Source: Gerris lacustris
Lineage: Eukaryota > Arthropoda > Insecta > Hemiptera > Gerridae
Direction of reading: 5' to 3'
Assembly (NCBI GenBank): GCA_951217055.1
Contig: OX578284.1
Coordinates: 44,233,467-44,297,466, forward strand
DNA: 64,000 nt
Of this stretch, positions 1 to 11,158 are shown one piece after another. Position 1 is the stretch's first letter. Each line of letters begins with the position of its first letter. The notes beneath the pieces are model-generated. The model was not told the DNA's origin. It searched no databases and worked only from the letters and a program-made list of their open reading frames with translations. The position numbers were made by a program, and so were the translations under genes.

Positions 1-895
1 ATAATACATCCGGTCTGAAGGACCAAAAAATGTTGAAAACAACGTGGAGTATGAATTTTGAGGTAAGCTTAGTAACCTTGTCATAGCGAATAGTTTGGAG
101 GATTGTTTGGAAATAAAAACTGGTTAGTCTTATATTTAAAGCTTTAATTTATGACGCTTTGGGATATTATATTTGATTTTCACATCAATAAAAATGAAAA
201 ATTGTGTAACTCATTCATAATTAACCAGGACGTAAAAAGGGAAATTAAATAAGTTTTTAAAAAAAAAGAAATGCTAGGATCCTATTGAATTTGTTTTTTT
301 AAAAAAGGATTGAGTGTATTAAAGGACAACTCATTGATTAATAAGAGGATTAGACGATGACTTTACTGATTGAAACTTCAAGAGCCTGTTAAATACAATA
401 AGGATTAAACATTGTGTAATATAAAACAAATAATAAAATTTAAAACAATGATTTTACACAAATTCAAACATTCCCCAAGTTTAGATTTAATTAATTATAA
501 ACATGAACTAAGACAGAATTAATTCTAAGAGCTTTAGAAATTGTTATTTACATTCAATTATAAATCTTCTTAAGGGTTTTAAAGAATATCTCAAAAGAAA
601 AATGCTTTCAATTAATTTTATTTGATTAATGAAAGATGTATTCGTTATATTAGGAATTATAAATTTGAATATTTAATTAAAATTAACGATAAAGCGGACC
701 TTTAAAGAAATATAATAGTCCTCTTTCATACTTAATTAATAATATATCTTCTTTTCTTAAGGAATGAAAAAATAAAAAATAAAAATAATAATACATAAGA
801 CACTTCGTTAATATAATATATTATACTGGATTAGAATACAGTCTATCTACTTCAAAGAAAAGTATTTTTCTTGATATGTTGTTAAGTATAGGATG
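1..895. other. AT-rich stretch, no gene seen
   Basis: Low-complexity AT-rich DNA with short A and T runs. No reading frame with recognisable protein character was seen on either strand. The first 30 bases (ATCCGGTCTGAAGGACCAAA) resemble a stretch near 1688 (ATCCGGCTCAAAGGACCAAA), so a dispersed repeat fragment may be present twice. Confidence 0.5.
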
Positions 896-1075
896 CGCTA
901 CTGCGAGGAGTGAGAGAGACAGGCCAGTTCGGCTTCGGACGTGAGACAGGGGGTCTCACGCCCGCGCCCTGTTGCCGGAAGCCTAGCCTAAACTTTGGGC
1001 CAGGAGCCTGAGGCCGGTGGCCAGGGGTCTTGTGCCGTGGGCCTGGAAAAAAGGTATCTGTGCACCATCGGCAAG
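896..1075. other. GC-rich island in AT-rich DNA
   Basis: About 180 bases with clearly higher GC than either flank. It holds a short perfect hairpin (CGTGAGAC...GTCTCACG near 938-960) followed by a loose tandem series of GGCC/GCCTG words (GGGCCAGGAGCCTGAGGCC, GGTGGCCAGG, GTGGGCCTGG). No open frame spans it, and it matches no tRNA or rRNA that I recognise. It could be a fragment of a GC-rich repeat or a degenerate minisatellite. Confidence 0.5.
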
Positions 1076-2850
1076 CGGACGAACATAACCATAAATAGAA
1101 TATTTTAATGAAATTTAGAAAACTATAGTTTTGGACTTAGTGTGTAAATAATACTCAACCAGGGGTTGCATAAATATTTTTGTTTTGGTTTGCCATCATG
1201 TTTTGTGTATTTAAAAATATGGAGTCTTCAGACGATTTATAAATACTACAGGGAAAAATATACACAACGATGTGGAACGACTGTTAATATTAAACTTGTG
1301 TGATTTTGCTCAATCTTATTAATTTATGTTCTTAGGTGCTCTTTCTGTGTGGAATTAGGCTAAAGAGCCAGCTTTATAATAATAGACAAGGTAAATTAGG
1401 TTATTGTTCATTACAAGTTAACTAATCGGCTTAAGTTCATTTGTCAATGAATTCTTGGTTAAACAACTTGAATAATTAAACTTGGATATGAGAATGGACA
1501 TAATTCACTAAGCTTGTATTTGCCCGTGATTACTCGGAATAGGACGTAACTATTATCATGTGCAAGCAGTAACCTCGGTAATTCTGTAACTGGATTCCAA
1601 ACGGGGAAGTCATTACTTATCGCTAAAACAGAACCGTCACAAATCACTGGTTCTGCAGAAACCCTAGAATCCTACAGCCCATTTTATCCGGCTCAAAGGA
1701 CCAAAACAATGTAAACAGACCCAAAAACTGCGACTAAATAAACGAAAACATACGACAAACAATCATATCATCAACGAACCAGGAGTTATAACCCTATGTA
1801 AAATTTAACAGGCATTAATTTCAATAATTGTTAATTTGTATTCAACAAACAAATCTAAAGTTTAAATGTGAAATTTATTCAAATGAATAGCTAAAACCAA
1901 GCTAAGTACGTTGAACGAGAAAATACATCTGTCATTTATATCCTTGTTGAAATAAATTAGCCGTTTTAAATAAAACCATCTAAAAAAGAAACTCAACCCA
2001 ATAATAAAAATCATTGAGGAAAATCGAATTCCTGTAATTTACTGTCGAATAGATTTATTTTTGGGTGTTTCAACCCTTTTTTGAAATTCTCTCATTAAAT
2101 TGTGTCGGGCTGATCTCATTTTAATATTCATGGATTGCAACATTCAAATTTATTCCAGCCTTATAAAATGTAAATTAAGTATTTTAATTGACGAAATTCA
2201 TAGACGAATAGTATAAATTCCCTTGCATTTTTTAAAATTAAAGCTGGAATTCTGGAATATATAATATAATCGGCGGATTAAAAAAAAAATCAACAAAAAT
2301 CAGTGAATCTAATTGACTCAGCGGAGATGGGTCTCTTTTTTAAGTCGTCTGTTTACTTGTTACGCAGTCACGACTAACCGCGTATTTCGATTTTTTCCAC
2401 ATTTGGCATGAATGTGGAATTTTAATGTTCTTGAAGTCATTAAAAACTATGAATATGTGAATTTTTTTTTATATTTTATTTTTATTTTTATTTATTTATT
2501 TTTTTTTTTTAAATCTACTGTTCACAGAATCAGTAATAAATTCAATGATGATAACAAGGTTTGCATTCATTTGACTAATTTGAAAATATTAAAAGCGAAA
2601 TATAAAGTAAAGTAGAAGTAATAGCAATCTATGTTAGGAAATATATATCATTAAAAAGGGAGAAAGATAGATAAAATATGAACCTACTGAAACCCAATAT
2701 AAAACAATAAATGAACCTACTGAAATCGAACATAGGATAACTTTATTTACGCGGATTCCATTGAAATCTCTCTGACGCGCGAAATTCAAATAGATTTTAA
2801 GTTTTAAGAGAGTTAAAATTAAGACTTAATTGCTATTGGCTCTTAAGATG
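1076..2850. other. AT-rich stretch, no gene seen
   Basis: No convincing coding, RNA or structured element was found. A T-rich tract lies at about 2464-2512. The phrase ATGAACCTACTGAAA is repeated locally near 2680-2730. The short open frames here have no compositional or motif support. Confidence 0.45.
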
Positions 2851-2980
2851 GCCATACAAGTTGCGGTATACATGGCAAACCTGCACAGGCAAACCAGAGC
2901 GTGGATGCTACCATGTTATATCATAGCAGCACACACGCTCCGGTTTATCTGAACAGGTATACCGCAACTTGCGAGACCGG
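2851..2980. mobile_element. Short foldback element (MITE-like)
   Basis: An imperfect hairpin. CAAGTTGCGGTATAC at 2857-2871 is the exact reverse complement of 2957-2971. Inside it, AAACCAGAGCGTG near 2891 pairs with CACGCTCCGGTTT near 2933-2945. It is richer in GC than its flanks and has no coding capacity. Size and structure fit a miniature inverted-repeat element; no target duplication could be fixed. Confidence 0.65.
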
Positions 2981-3639
2981 CTTTAGTTGCTATGGAAGAT
3001 ATAGACTTAGATTGTAGCCTACGATGTATATAATATAAAATATTGAGGTGACACTGCATAATAATTCTTGTAGGTAAATTAAGTTAAGTGAAGAAAAGCA
3101 AGAAAAGGCAAAAGACTTTAAAATCACAGTAATTCTCTTAGTATATGACCTATTAATTGACCGATATTATATTTAAGGTTGAAATCCTTATGAAGATTAT
3201 CCTTGTCCTTATAAAGGTTTAAATCCGTACCATGGCCTATTATTACGATGTTTTAGTATAAGGGTCATGAATTGCTGACAACCCTTCTTCAGGCTGTGAG
3301 GGTAAATATCAAGAGGTCTAAATCTCCTAAGGGGCTAAATCTAAGTCCAGATTTGGAGACCCAAGCTCTGTTTTCATCCCAAATGTAAATCTTTCTAGTT
3401 AAACAAATAATTTATTAGAGGTTTATCTCCAACGTCCAACTAAGCTGAAGAAGTGGTAAAAGCTCATTCCCTTCTATGGTTAAATATAATGACATTATTT
3501 TTCAAGTTATACAAAAGAGTGCATCTAGAAATCCGTAATTGTAAACGAAAATTCAGTTAAATCAAGAATTCTGGTAAAATGCACACGTATGTTGAAAGGA
3601 AGAAAAGAATAGTAAATGAATGTAATTTACAATGGTGAT
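2981..3639. other. No feature seen
   Basis: AT-rich DNA between two inverted-repeat elements. Nothing recognisable was found on either strand. Confidence 0.4.
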
Positions 3640-4313
3640 GTAATAGCACATTACGCGTCTAGTGCGGAAAGTAGGAATTTGAAGGCGAGTGTGGAGTTTG
3701 GACCCGAGAGACAGCGAAGGTAGTAAAACCACACGAGCAAAGCAAAATGCAGTTTTCGCACGAGTTGCGTACCTACAGTACTTTATCTACGATTGTTGGA
3801 TTTTAATAATAAATACAGAAAAAATATTTAATAAACTTACTGTATGTAAGTTCTTATTTCTCTTTTGATAAAGATGACATTAATTCATTAGTTGTATTTT
3901 GAGCCGAATTAATTATTTCGGGAGGTTTATAATTCTCCTCATTTTCATCATAATGACATAAATTGAAACTCACGGGAACGCTTGCTCAATTTAGTCATTA
4001 TGATGAAAATGAGGAGAATTATAAACCTCCCGAAATAATTAATTCGGAAAATATTAATTATTTATTCATTGTTTTTCTCTAAAAACTTGATATAAACAGT
4101 TAATTTCATTAAAGAAACAGCAAATTTGATTTGTTAAATGTAAACAAACTCGCTAATTGCGTTAAGGTGAAGAATTCTCCTTTTTTACCGCACTAGGGCG
4201 GTAAAAGAGGAATTATGAAAGGCGCATGGGCAATGAATACAAGTACTTAAAGAATCACTTTCTACGCATCTAAACAGAGATACAATGTTTATATTTCGTA
4301 TCAATTGTAGATA
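3640..4313 (-). mobile_element. Family A element, copy a (reverse orientation)
   Basis: This is the reverse complement of the copies at 4578-5157 and 16786-17352. The core (3784-4313) is bounded by TATCTACGATTG-type inverted ends. Attached outside it (3640-3783) is a GC-richer module containing TTTTCGCACGAGTTGCGTAC and GTGCGGAAAGTAG, which also travels with copies b and c. A hairpin with CTTTACC-type arms lies near 4173-4216. Inside the core is a perfect inverted duplication (3904-4047) that the other copies lack. It is non-coding, a MITE-type element. Confidence 0.75.
3904..4047. repeat. Perfect 54-bp inverted repeat within family A copy a
   Basis: The arms 3904-3957 and 3994-4047 are exact reverse complements, separated by 36 bases. 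The arm sequence is normal family A sequence (the CTCCCGAAATAATTAATTC region seen once in copy d near 63940). The second arm is therefore a local inverted duplication, not an ancestral terminal repeat. Confidence 0.9.
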
Positions 4314-4335
4314 AAATAATTTATTTCCAACTTCC

Positions 4336-4520
4336 TGATTACGTGTTTCAGACGGGGGTCAATAAGGATTTAGATACTTAATAAGTTGACACCGTTATTT
4401 CATGTCACAATTTGGCTATATTTCGCCTCTCTCCGAGGCATAGACATGCCTGAAACATCATTATTTTAATATGATTAGAAGCAATTTTGAATACAAACAG
4501 TTATGTAAAACATCAATAAT
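4336..4520. repeat. Family M inverted repeat, left arm
   Basis: This arm is an imperfect reverse complement of 5165-5322. Shared landmarks are GGGGGTCA, TATTTCGCCTCTCTCCGAGG and CATAGA followed by TGAAACA. The two arms enclose family A copy b, so this looks like a foldback element into which A was inserted. A related motif (TATTTCGCCTCCTGC) occurs in the foldback at 50478. Confidence 0.7.
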
Positions 4521-4577
4521 TATAATTTAAAACTATATACAGGGAAAAATTTCCTACCGGTCGAGTGAAAATGTATT

Positions 4578-5157
4578 TATCTACGATTGATACGAAATAT
4601 AAACATTATATATTTGTTTAGATGCGTAGAAAGTGATTATTTACGTACTTGTATTCATTGCGCATGCGCGTCTCATAGTTCTGAATAATTCCTCTTCTTT
4701 ACCACGCTAGCGCGGTAAAGAAGAGGAATTCTCCAGCTTTATGCACGATTAGCGAGTTTGTTTACATTTAACAAAACTAATTTGCAGTTTTTTTTTATTA
4801 AAATAACTGTTTATATCGAGTTTTTAGTGAAAAGCAATAAGTGAATCAAGTGAGAAAAGCAATAAGTGAGAATAATACTCCTCCAGAAATAATTAATTCG
4901 GCAAAAAATACAACTCAAGAATAAATGCCATCTTTATCAAGAGAGAGATATACGAACTTACATACAGCAAGTTTATTTTTTCTGTATTTATTATTTAAAT
5001 CTAACAATCGTAGATAAAGTACGGTACACAACTCGTGCGAAAACGGCATTTTGCATTGCTCGTGTGGTTTTACTACCCTCGCTGTCGCTCGGGTGCAAAC
5101 TCCACACTCGCATGCAAAATGCTACTTTCCGCACTCGACGCGTAATGTACTATTATC
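4578..5157 (+). mobile_element. Family A element, copy b
   Basis: The core at 4578-5016 starts TATCTACGATTGATACG and ends CAATCGTAGATA, giving short terminal inverted repeats. The adjoining module at 5017-5157 (AGTACGGTACACAACTCGTG to ACGCGTAATGTACT) is itself loosely inverted-repeated and shares GCATTTTGCAT in both halves. Inside the core, 4687-4730 forms a strong hairpin (CCTCTTCTTTACC / GGTAAAGAAGAGG). There is no coding capacity. Compare copies at 3640, 16786 and 63706. Confidence 0.75.
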
Positions 5158-5164
5158 CATCCCC

Positions 5165-5322
5165 ATATCATTTTAAGTTAAAATTATTAATGTATTATAC
5201 AAATGTTTGTATTCAAAATAGCTTTTAATCATATTCAAATAATGGTGTTTCAGCACATCTATGCCTCGGAGAGAGGCGAAATACCTAAACCCTTAATGAC
5301 CCCCATCTAAACGCGTAATTGA
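5165..5322. repeat. Family M inverted repeat, right arm
   Basis: Reverse complement of 4336-4520 (CCTCGGAGAGAGGCGAAATA, TGACCCCCATCTAAACGCGT). Together with that arm it brackets family A copy b. Confidence 0.7.
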
Positions 5323-6154
5323 TAAAAAGGGGAAAACAATTAGAAACCTTGTTAATGTTTTGTTTTTTTAATTTTTAGGACAATTCTTGGTATAAAATTG
5401 GCTTTATGTGCTGCTAGCATTAGTATTATGGCTGGGTTCGAAAATAAATCCGTAAGAACTTCTTTTTATATAGGTATTTATTTATTTTATTATTTTTTTT
5501 TTTGTATGAGAATTCACTACTACAAATTGCGTACAAAGGCCTTTTAAAAATGCATAATTTTATGGCATATTTTCAGTAAAATGTGAAATTATTGGGATTA
5601 CTTCTAGGTAAAAGTAAGTTCAACTCAAGCATTATTTAGTTAAAACTAAACATAAATTTTAACTGTTTGCAAATATATGGTAAAGAGATGTTTTCATGCT
5701 AGTTCCATTTGGTTGAAACTAAAAGTTTCCCTGAGTTTGAAATCCTACCACATAGCTAAGTGAGTTTAGATTCTAAAACAATTCCCTTGAAACTAAAGAG
5801 GCCAGACTCGGTTTCAATGCCTGGTGAATTCTCGTCTCAACTCGAAATTAGAGTGACTTTCCTTGCTCTAGGAATACCCAGACTTAGTTTAGATTTTGCC
5901 CTAGTAATCATTATTGTGAGATTAGATCGTAACCAAAAACTTAACCGATCTCGGTCAGTTTTCATTCCAACTCTTTTTTTAACAACTAAGAAGATCAGAC
6001 AAATGTACAGACATATTATTTTTGTCAAGTGTTCGCACCAGGAGATTATCCTGACCTGACCACGAAATTGTATATGAATTAAAACAAAAATAGAAAAATG
6101 TTTAATGGAATGTAATTAACAATTGTGCAAATAGAAATAATTATTAAAGAAAAT
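5323..6154. other. No gene supported
   Basis: AT-rich sequence. A 99-codon open frame from 5760 on the plus strand begins with GTG, not ATG, overlaps a minus-strand open frame and shows no recognisable domain. I treat it as chance. Confidence 0.4.
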
Positions 6155-6156
6155 AG

Positions 6157-6842
6157 ACTGCCAATTGGTGTGGCACATAGCTTCCTCGCATCGTATCACG
6201 TACTTGACGTACTTAATTGACTTAGTGCTTTTAAAAGCCATTATTATCTAATTTGTTTAATTGTTTACCCCGTTTTTTTAATCTGTCAAAATTGTTTTGA
6301 TTTTGCTTCCGAGCTTACCGAAGGTAATGGAAGCTATGTAATCGATCTTAAGAACGAAAAATCTCCGATTTCAAAAATTCTGAGACAGAAACCCGTCCGA
6401 CATTAGGGATCATTTTTTTGGTCCCGTGTCTGTCTGTCGGTCTGTCGGACGGTCTATCGTTCAATTTTTGCGAACCAATATATCTTAAAAACTATATGTC
6501 CAATTTTATTGAAATTTGGGTGGTAGGTCATGAGTAGTAGGTACATTTATTTACACCTATATCTTCAAAAGTACTTATCTGATTTTTATAAAATTTGGAT
6601 GGTTTGTCGAAAGTAGACCGCAGACAGCACCAGATTAATTTCAACCGTCTACGGTCTTTAACTTTTTCTTAATTGATACTGTAATTCATGTAAAAAATCC
6701 AAAACAATTTTGACAAAGAATAACAAAAAAACAAAACAAAAAAAAACGGGGGAAACAAATAAATTAGGCAATAATGGATTGTAAAAGCAATAAAATACGT
6801 GATAGGATCCGAGGAAGCTATGTGCCACGCTATTTGACAGAG
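6157..6842. mobile_element. Family B element with both terminal inverted repeats
   Basis: The left end (CTGCCAATTGGTGTGGCACA and following, to CACGTA at about 6203) matches the reverse complement of the right end (TACGTGATAGGATCC... at 6796-6838) over about 44 bp with few mismatches. Inside are the hairpin word GCTTCCGAGCTTACCGAAGG (from 6307), a run of GTCTGTCTGTCGG and a segment resembling 43000-43100. It is non-coding. Partial relatives lie near 16719, 30211, 34188, 42665-43600, 48228, 51062, 54281 and 56186. Confidence 0.8.
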
Positions 6843-6915
6843 AACTAAATTAATTTACTATTCACTTATGATTATTATTTCTAAGATGTATAAATTTAGC
6901 AACCGTTAAATTATG

Positions 6916-7161
6916 AATTATCCTTAAAATTAGTGAGGTACGGTTTAAATAAAAAAATAAACTACATAGTTTGACCAACTAGTTTCGTGTAATTTGTACA
7001 CATCGTCAGGGTATAACTACAGATAATAGACAAAATATACTGAATTTAAAGTATATACATGTTGACGTTAGGAATAGGACTGATGTATCAGTTACTAGTT
7101 GGTCAAACTATGTAGTTTATTTTTTTATTTAAACCGTACCTCACTAATTTTAAGGATAATT
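6916..7161. mobile_element. Foldback element with perfect 68-bp arms
   Basis: The arms 6916-6983 and 7094-7161 are exact reverse complements over 68 bases and enclose a 110-base loop. Perfect identity in otherwise decayed DNA suggests recent origin or ongoing correction. There is no coding capacity. A poly-T tract follows at about 7181-7205. Confidence 0.9.
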
Positions 7162-7176
7162 ATTATTTCTGTTGGT

Positions 7177-7210
<34 letters not shown>

Positions 7211-7251
7211 TTTGACAAAATTCAGTTAAGATCACGGAAAGGGTTTATTTA

Positions 7252-7446
7252 ATGCCTGATTTTTACTACAAAACAAATAATATCCTACAGTGCTCTCATT
7301 TGGTAGATAAACTGATTAAATGGAAATCAATTCGAAGAAATACCAAAGTGCTGAGGGTTATCAGCAGAATACAAGATAAGCTTCATGTGATCGAGGAAAT
7401 TATAAAACGAAGATGGGAAAGTCCAAATGAAAGGTTAAAGCCTTGA
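7252..7446 (+). pseudogene. Possible retroelement-protein remnant (low confidence)
   Basis: An ATG-started frame of 64 codons has protein-like composition. Its middle segment (HLVDKLIKWKSIRRNTKVLR) loosely recalls the region ahead of the integrase in BEL/Pao polyproteins, where a W-K-[KR]-[IL]-x-R-x-T motif is common. The same sense continues only with stops. No other pol motif lies nearby, so it may be a decayed retroelement fragment or simply chance. Confidence 0.2.
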
Positions 7447-9283
7447 GTCCGATGACAAAGCTTGAGAGAGAGGCATTGCCAAAGAGCCCTATGTTTTGGC
7501 TCAACCGAAGGAATAAATAGTGTCATTAAAGAACGATCTATAATCTATAACACACTTTTAAAATGTATCAATGTTAACAGCAGTAGAGTGGAACGAGATA
7601 AAAACGGGAATCTAACTCAAATAAGTTGTGAATAGTTTTCAGAGTTTCTGATAATATAATAATTCTGTAAAATCAATTCCTTAAACAATAATTATCAAGT
7701 GGATTTTCACAGACAACTATCAAATTTTGGTTAGTACGTATTATGTAGTTTATACTTTTTTCTACATATCAACAATATTTGAATAGATCTTGGAAAAAGG
7801 TTCTAATCTAGATTAATATTTGATAAGTTTACTCGTGATAAGTCATCTTCACATCATTAATGATGACCAACTTATAACAACAAAATCAGTGGCGCAATAC
7901 AACTATATTTTCCATGGATGGCTCGTGGCAACCGTATCGCTTTATCAGCTAAATAAACCATACAATTGTCATTCATAAATCATAATACAGTGACAAACTT
8001 AAGTGGTCGAAACATTCCATCATTATTGCGTCATTACTTTCCGTTGCTCAACAAACCTATGCTCACACCTTAAAAGAAAATGCGACCCTTTTTTATTGTT
8101 AGTGACGATGCAGAGGCTCAAAAAACGTACTTTTACTCAAGTTATCTTCCCCACACATATGATCAATAGTGTACATACTCGTACACTATTATACACGCTA
8201 TATTGAAGCTTGTTTATAAAAAAATAATTTATAATTTTATATATTTTGAATGTTTGATGACGTATGAGATATAATATTACTATTATAAGCCCAAAAAAGT
8301 ATTTTTTATATAAATAAGAAGGTAAAAAGTGATAAAAAGATAAGTAAAGATATAAATATTATGACTCTCCAAAGCGAATGGGAGGACTTGTGAAAGCGTT
8401 CAATGTCTTCAACCTAGACAATATTGGACCTTGGTGGTCAATAAAAATGTCGTAAAAATTCGATTTGAAAAGAAGGAAGTATCTTTAAAGACTTATCATT
8501 AAAACTGTAACTGAATAAACGCGTTTAAATACAAGCCGTGGTTAATAAATGAACTTGATCGTTTCAACTTCATTCTACACGATTATCTTCAACCCACATT
8601 TGATAAAGGTTTTTTTTTTTTTATTTGAAAAACCCTAGAACAAGTTGAGAACTGTAAATATAAGTCAGAATGTTAGTACCATTAGAAATCGAAGAATCAA
8701 TAAGATCGTAAAAAAATGAATAGTCACTAACCAATATATGTACTTACTACAAGAACATGATTCGAGGTGCAATACATATTTAATCTATACTCAACACGCA
8801 TATCATTTAAGAATGTAAGTTTAAACTATTTTTTTTACGACCAATAAGAAATAAATGGTTTTCTTTATAGCTTTTTTGTTTTAAAGCGTTTATGCGATAA
8901 TGTTTAAAACAACTTTTGTAACGTCATTGTAAAAACATAGATATCCTAGGGTCTAGGGTCTAGGCTAATCCTAACTTTATGGTAATGTTTTCAGCTCAAC
9001 GGATATACCTATAAGTTTAAATTGTTGTTGAGTTTAAAAGTAACACCATGAATTTAAATGTGATTCTAGTGGAAGATAGAGGCATAATACTTATGCCCTC
9101 AATAATATTGATGATAAAGTTAGGGTTTTATAACGATAATTTGTGTTATTTAATCTTGGTGAGTAAAATTCAAGGAGCTAAATTGATCGATTATGGATTT
9201 ATTATCAAAATACTACGTAAGTACCAAATGTTTAATTCAAACGGTATAGTGACGGCATTTTACGGTTTCTTGATGTTGACTTT
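7447..9283. other. No gene supported
   Basis: AT-rich DNA with short homopolymers (T-run near 8610). A small ATG-started frame of 82 codons at 9048-9296 ends at the edge of the following minisatellite and has no recognisable domain. A few GGGTCTA/GGTCTAG words near 8948-8964 are too few to be a telomeric array. Confidence 0.4.
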
Positions 9284-10030
9284 AATTCAGTTATAGGGGC
9301 TTCTCGATGAGCCCCTTAGTTCAGTAATATAGCGGGTTATAGATCTTGATTTTAGTACAGCAATAGTGGAATAACGATGTTAGTTTTAGTTCAGTGATAG
9401 CGGTTTCAATAACTGCGGTAGTTTCAACAATTGTGTAGTTCAATAATTGCGGTTTCTCGATGTTGACGATAGTTTAGTAATAGCGGTTTCTCGATGTTGA
9501 CTTTAGTTCGATAATAGTGGTTTCTCGATGTTGATTCAAGTACAGTAATTGTGAAATCTTGATTTTCATTTTAGTTCAGTAATTGCGGTTTCTCGATGTT
9601 GACTTTAGTTCGATAATAGTGGTTTCTCGATGTTGATTAAAGTACAGTAATTGTGAAATCTCGATTTTGATTTTAGTTCAGTAATTGCGGTTTCTGGATG
9701 TTCACGTTAGTTTAGTAATAGCGGTTTCTCGATGTTGACTTTAGTTCGATACTAGTGGTTTCTCGATGTTGATTAAAGTACAGTAATTGTGAAATCTTGA
9801 TTTTGATTTTAGTTCAGTAATTGCGGTTTCCGGATGTTCACGTTAGTTTAGTAATAGCGGTTTCTCGATTGACTTTAGTTCGATAATAGCGGTTTCTTGA
9901 TGTTAATTTTTAGTTCAGTAATAGCGGTTTCTCGATGTTGATTTTTAGTTCAGTAATTGCAGTTTCTCGATGATGATTTTTAGTTTAGTATTAGCGGTTT
10001 TCTCTATATTCACCTTAGTTCAGTACTAGA
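9284..10030. repeat. 34-bp minisatellite, about 22 copies
   Basis: Tandem copies of a unit like TTTCTCGATGTTGACTTTAG plus TTC[AG]GTAATAGCGG. A variant monomer (TACAGTAATTGTGAAATC) recurs at 9541, 9643 and 9779. Those spacings are 102 and 136, i.e. 3 and 4 times 34, so there is some higher-order order. The array decays at both edges. Confidence 0.85.
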
Positions 10031-10594
10031 CCGACTAAAGTGGTCGAAACCAATTTATAAACCCAAGTTTTATACATTCTCGCTAATTAAAACTGATTTT
10101 GTACTTTTATTAATTTACTCATTTTGAAATAATAGGTGCAACATAGTAAGTATGTTCAAGTGAAAGAAAAGTATGTTATTTTCAAATGAGACCGCGTTTT
10201 AGAATAGAAAAATCATGAAGTTTGAGCGGTAAATGTATCAGCTAAGCAAAAGAAAAAACAGAAAAATATTTCACTGATTTTATAATATATATATATATAT
10301 TTTTTTTTTAAATTCAAGCGCTTAGCGTTTACGTTTAGCCAGGGAAAATTAATTCAATACTAATTTTGACTATTAAAATATTCTTTTTAAGCCCGATTCA
10401 AAGTTCTTTTTACTATGAAATTTGTCTGATGTTGATAAATTCATATAGTATTAGATATTTCTAAGAAGGATCTCTTCTATGACTAAATAAAATTTTATTG
10501 TTTCAGCACGGGAATGATAATTAAAGATATAAAATAAAAAAATATTTAAACCCTTTCAAAGATAAATAAAATAACACTGAACAAGTTCGACTAC
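10031..10594. other. No gene seen
   Basis: AT-rich DNA with a short TA/T tract at about 10286-10310. Nothing else was recognised. Confidence 0.4.
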
Positions 10595-11121
10595 TTTTTG
10601 CGCCGACATACCTTGATCTAATTAGGTAAAGATACCTAGGTAACTTAAGATTTTTGCGCTGATATACCTTGATCTTAGGAGCCAGCGTGGCCGAGGGTCT
10701 TAAGGCGCTCGCTCAGCTATCGATTAGTCGAGGCAACTCGAGGTCGTGGGTTCGATCCCGTGACATGATACTCTGAATTGCATCTATGAATCGCGGACGG
10801 TGCTGGGCGAGGGACACCCCTGTAGGGCACTCTTCCCCCACTCTTTGATGTGGGTCCGATCCGTGTCATGATGATGTAATTTGTATCTATGGATCGAGGA
10901 CGGAGCAGGGCGAGGGACACCCCCTATGGGGCACTCTTCCCCCACGCTTTGACGCACGCTTATTTAGCACCATACTCGCTTCGGCGGTACAATGTACAAA
11001 TGTATGATGTGTGAAGTAGCTGGAACTCTCCACCACGGGGCGTAAAAAGGGCCTAAAAGATGGCCTAATTGCAAGGTTCGAATAAGTGGTTCGTCCTACC
11101 CGTTCTAGTAGGAAGTACTAG

Positions 11122-11158
<37 letters not shown>

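Noticed and set aside
5760..6059. 99-codon plus-strand frame
   Set aside because: It starts with GTG, overlaps an equally long-looking opposite frame and has no domain.
8946..8965. Telomere-like GGTCTAG words
   Set aside because: Only two or three units and not a known arthropod telomere motif.
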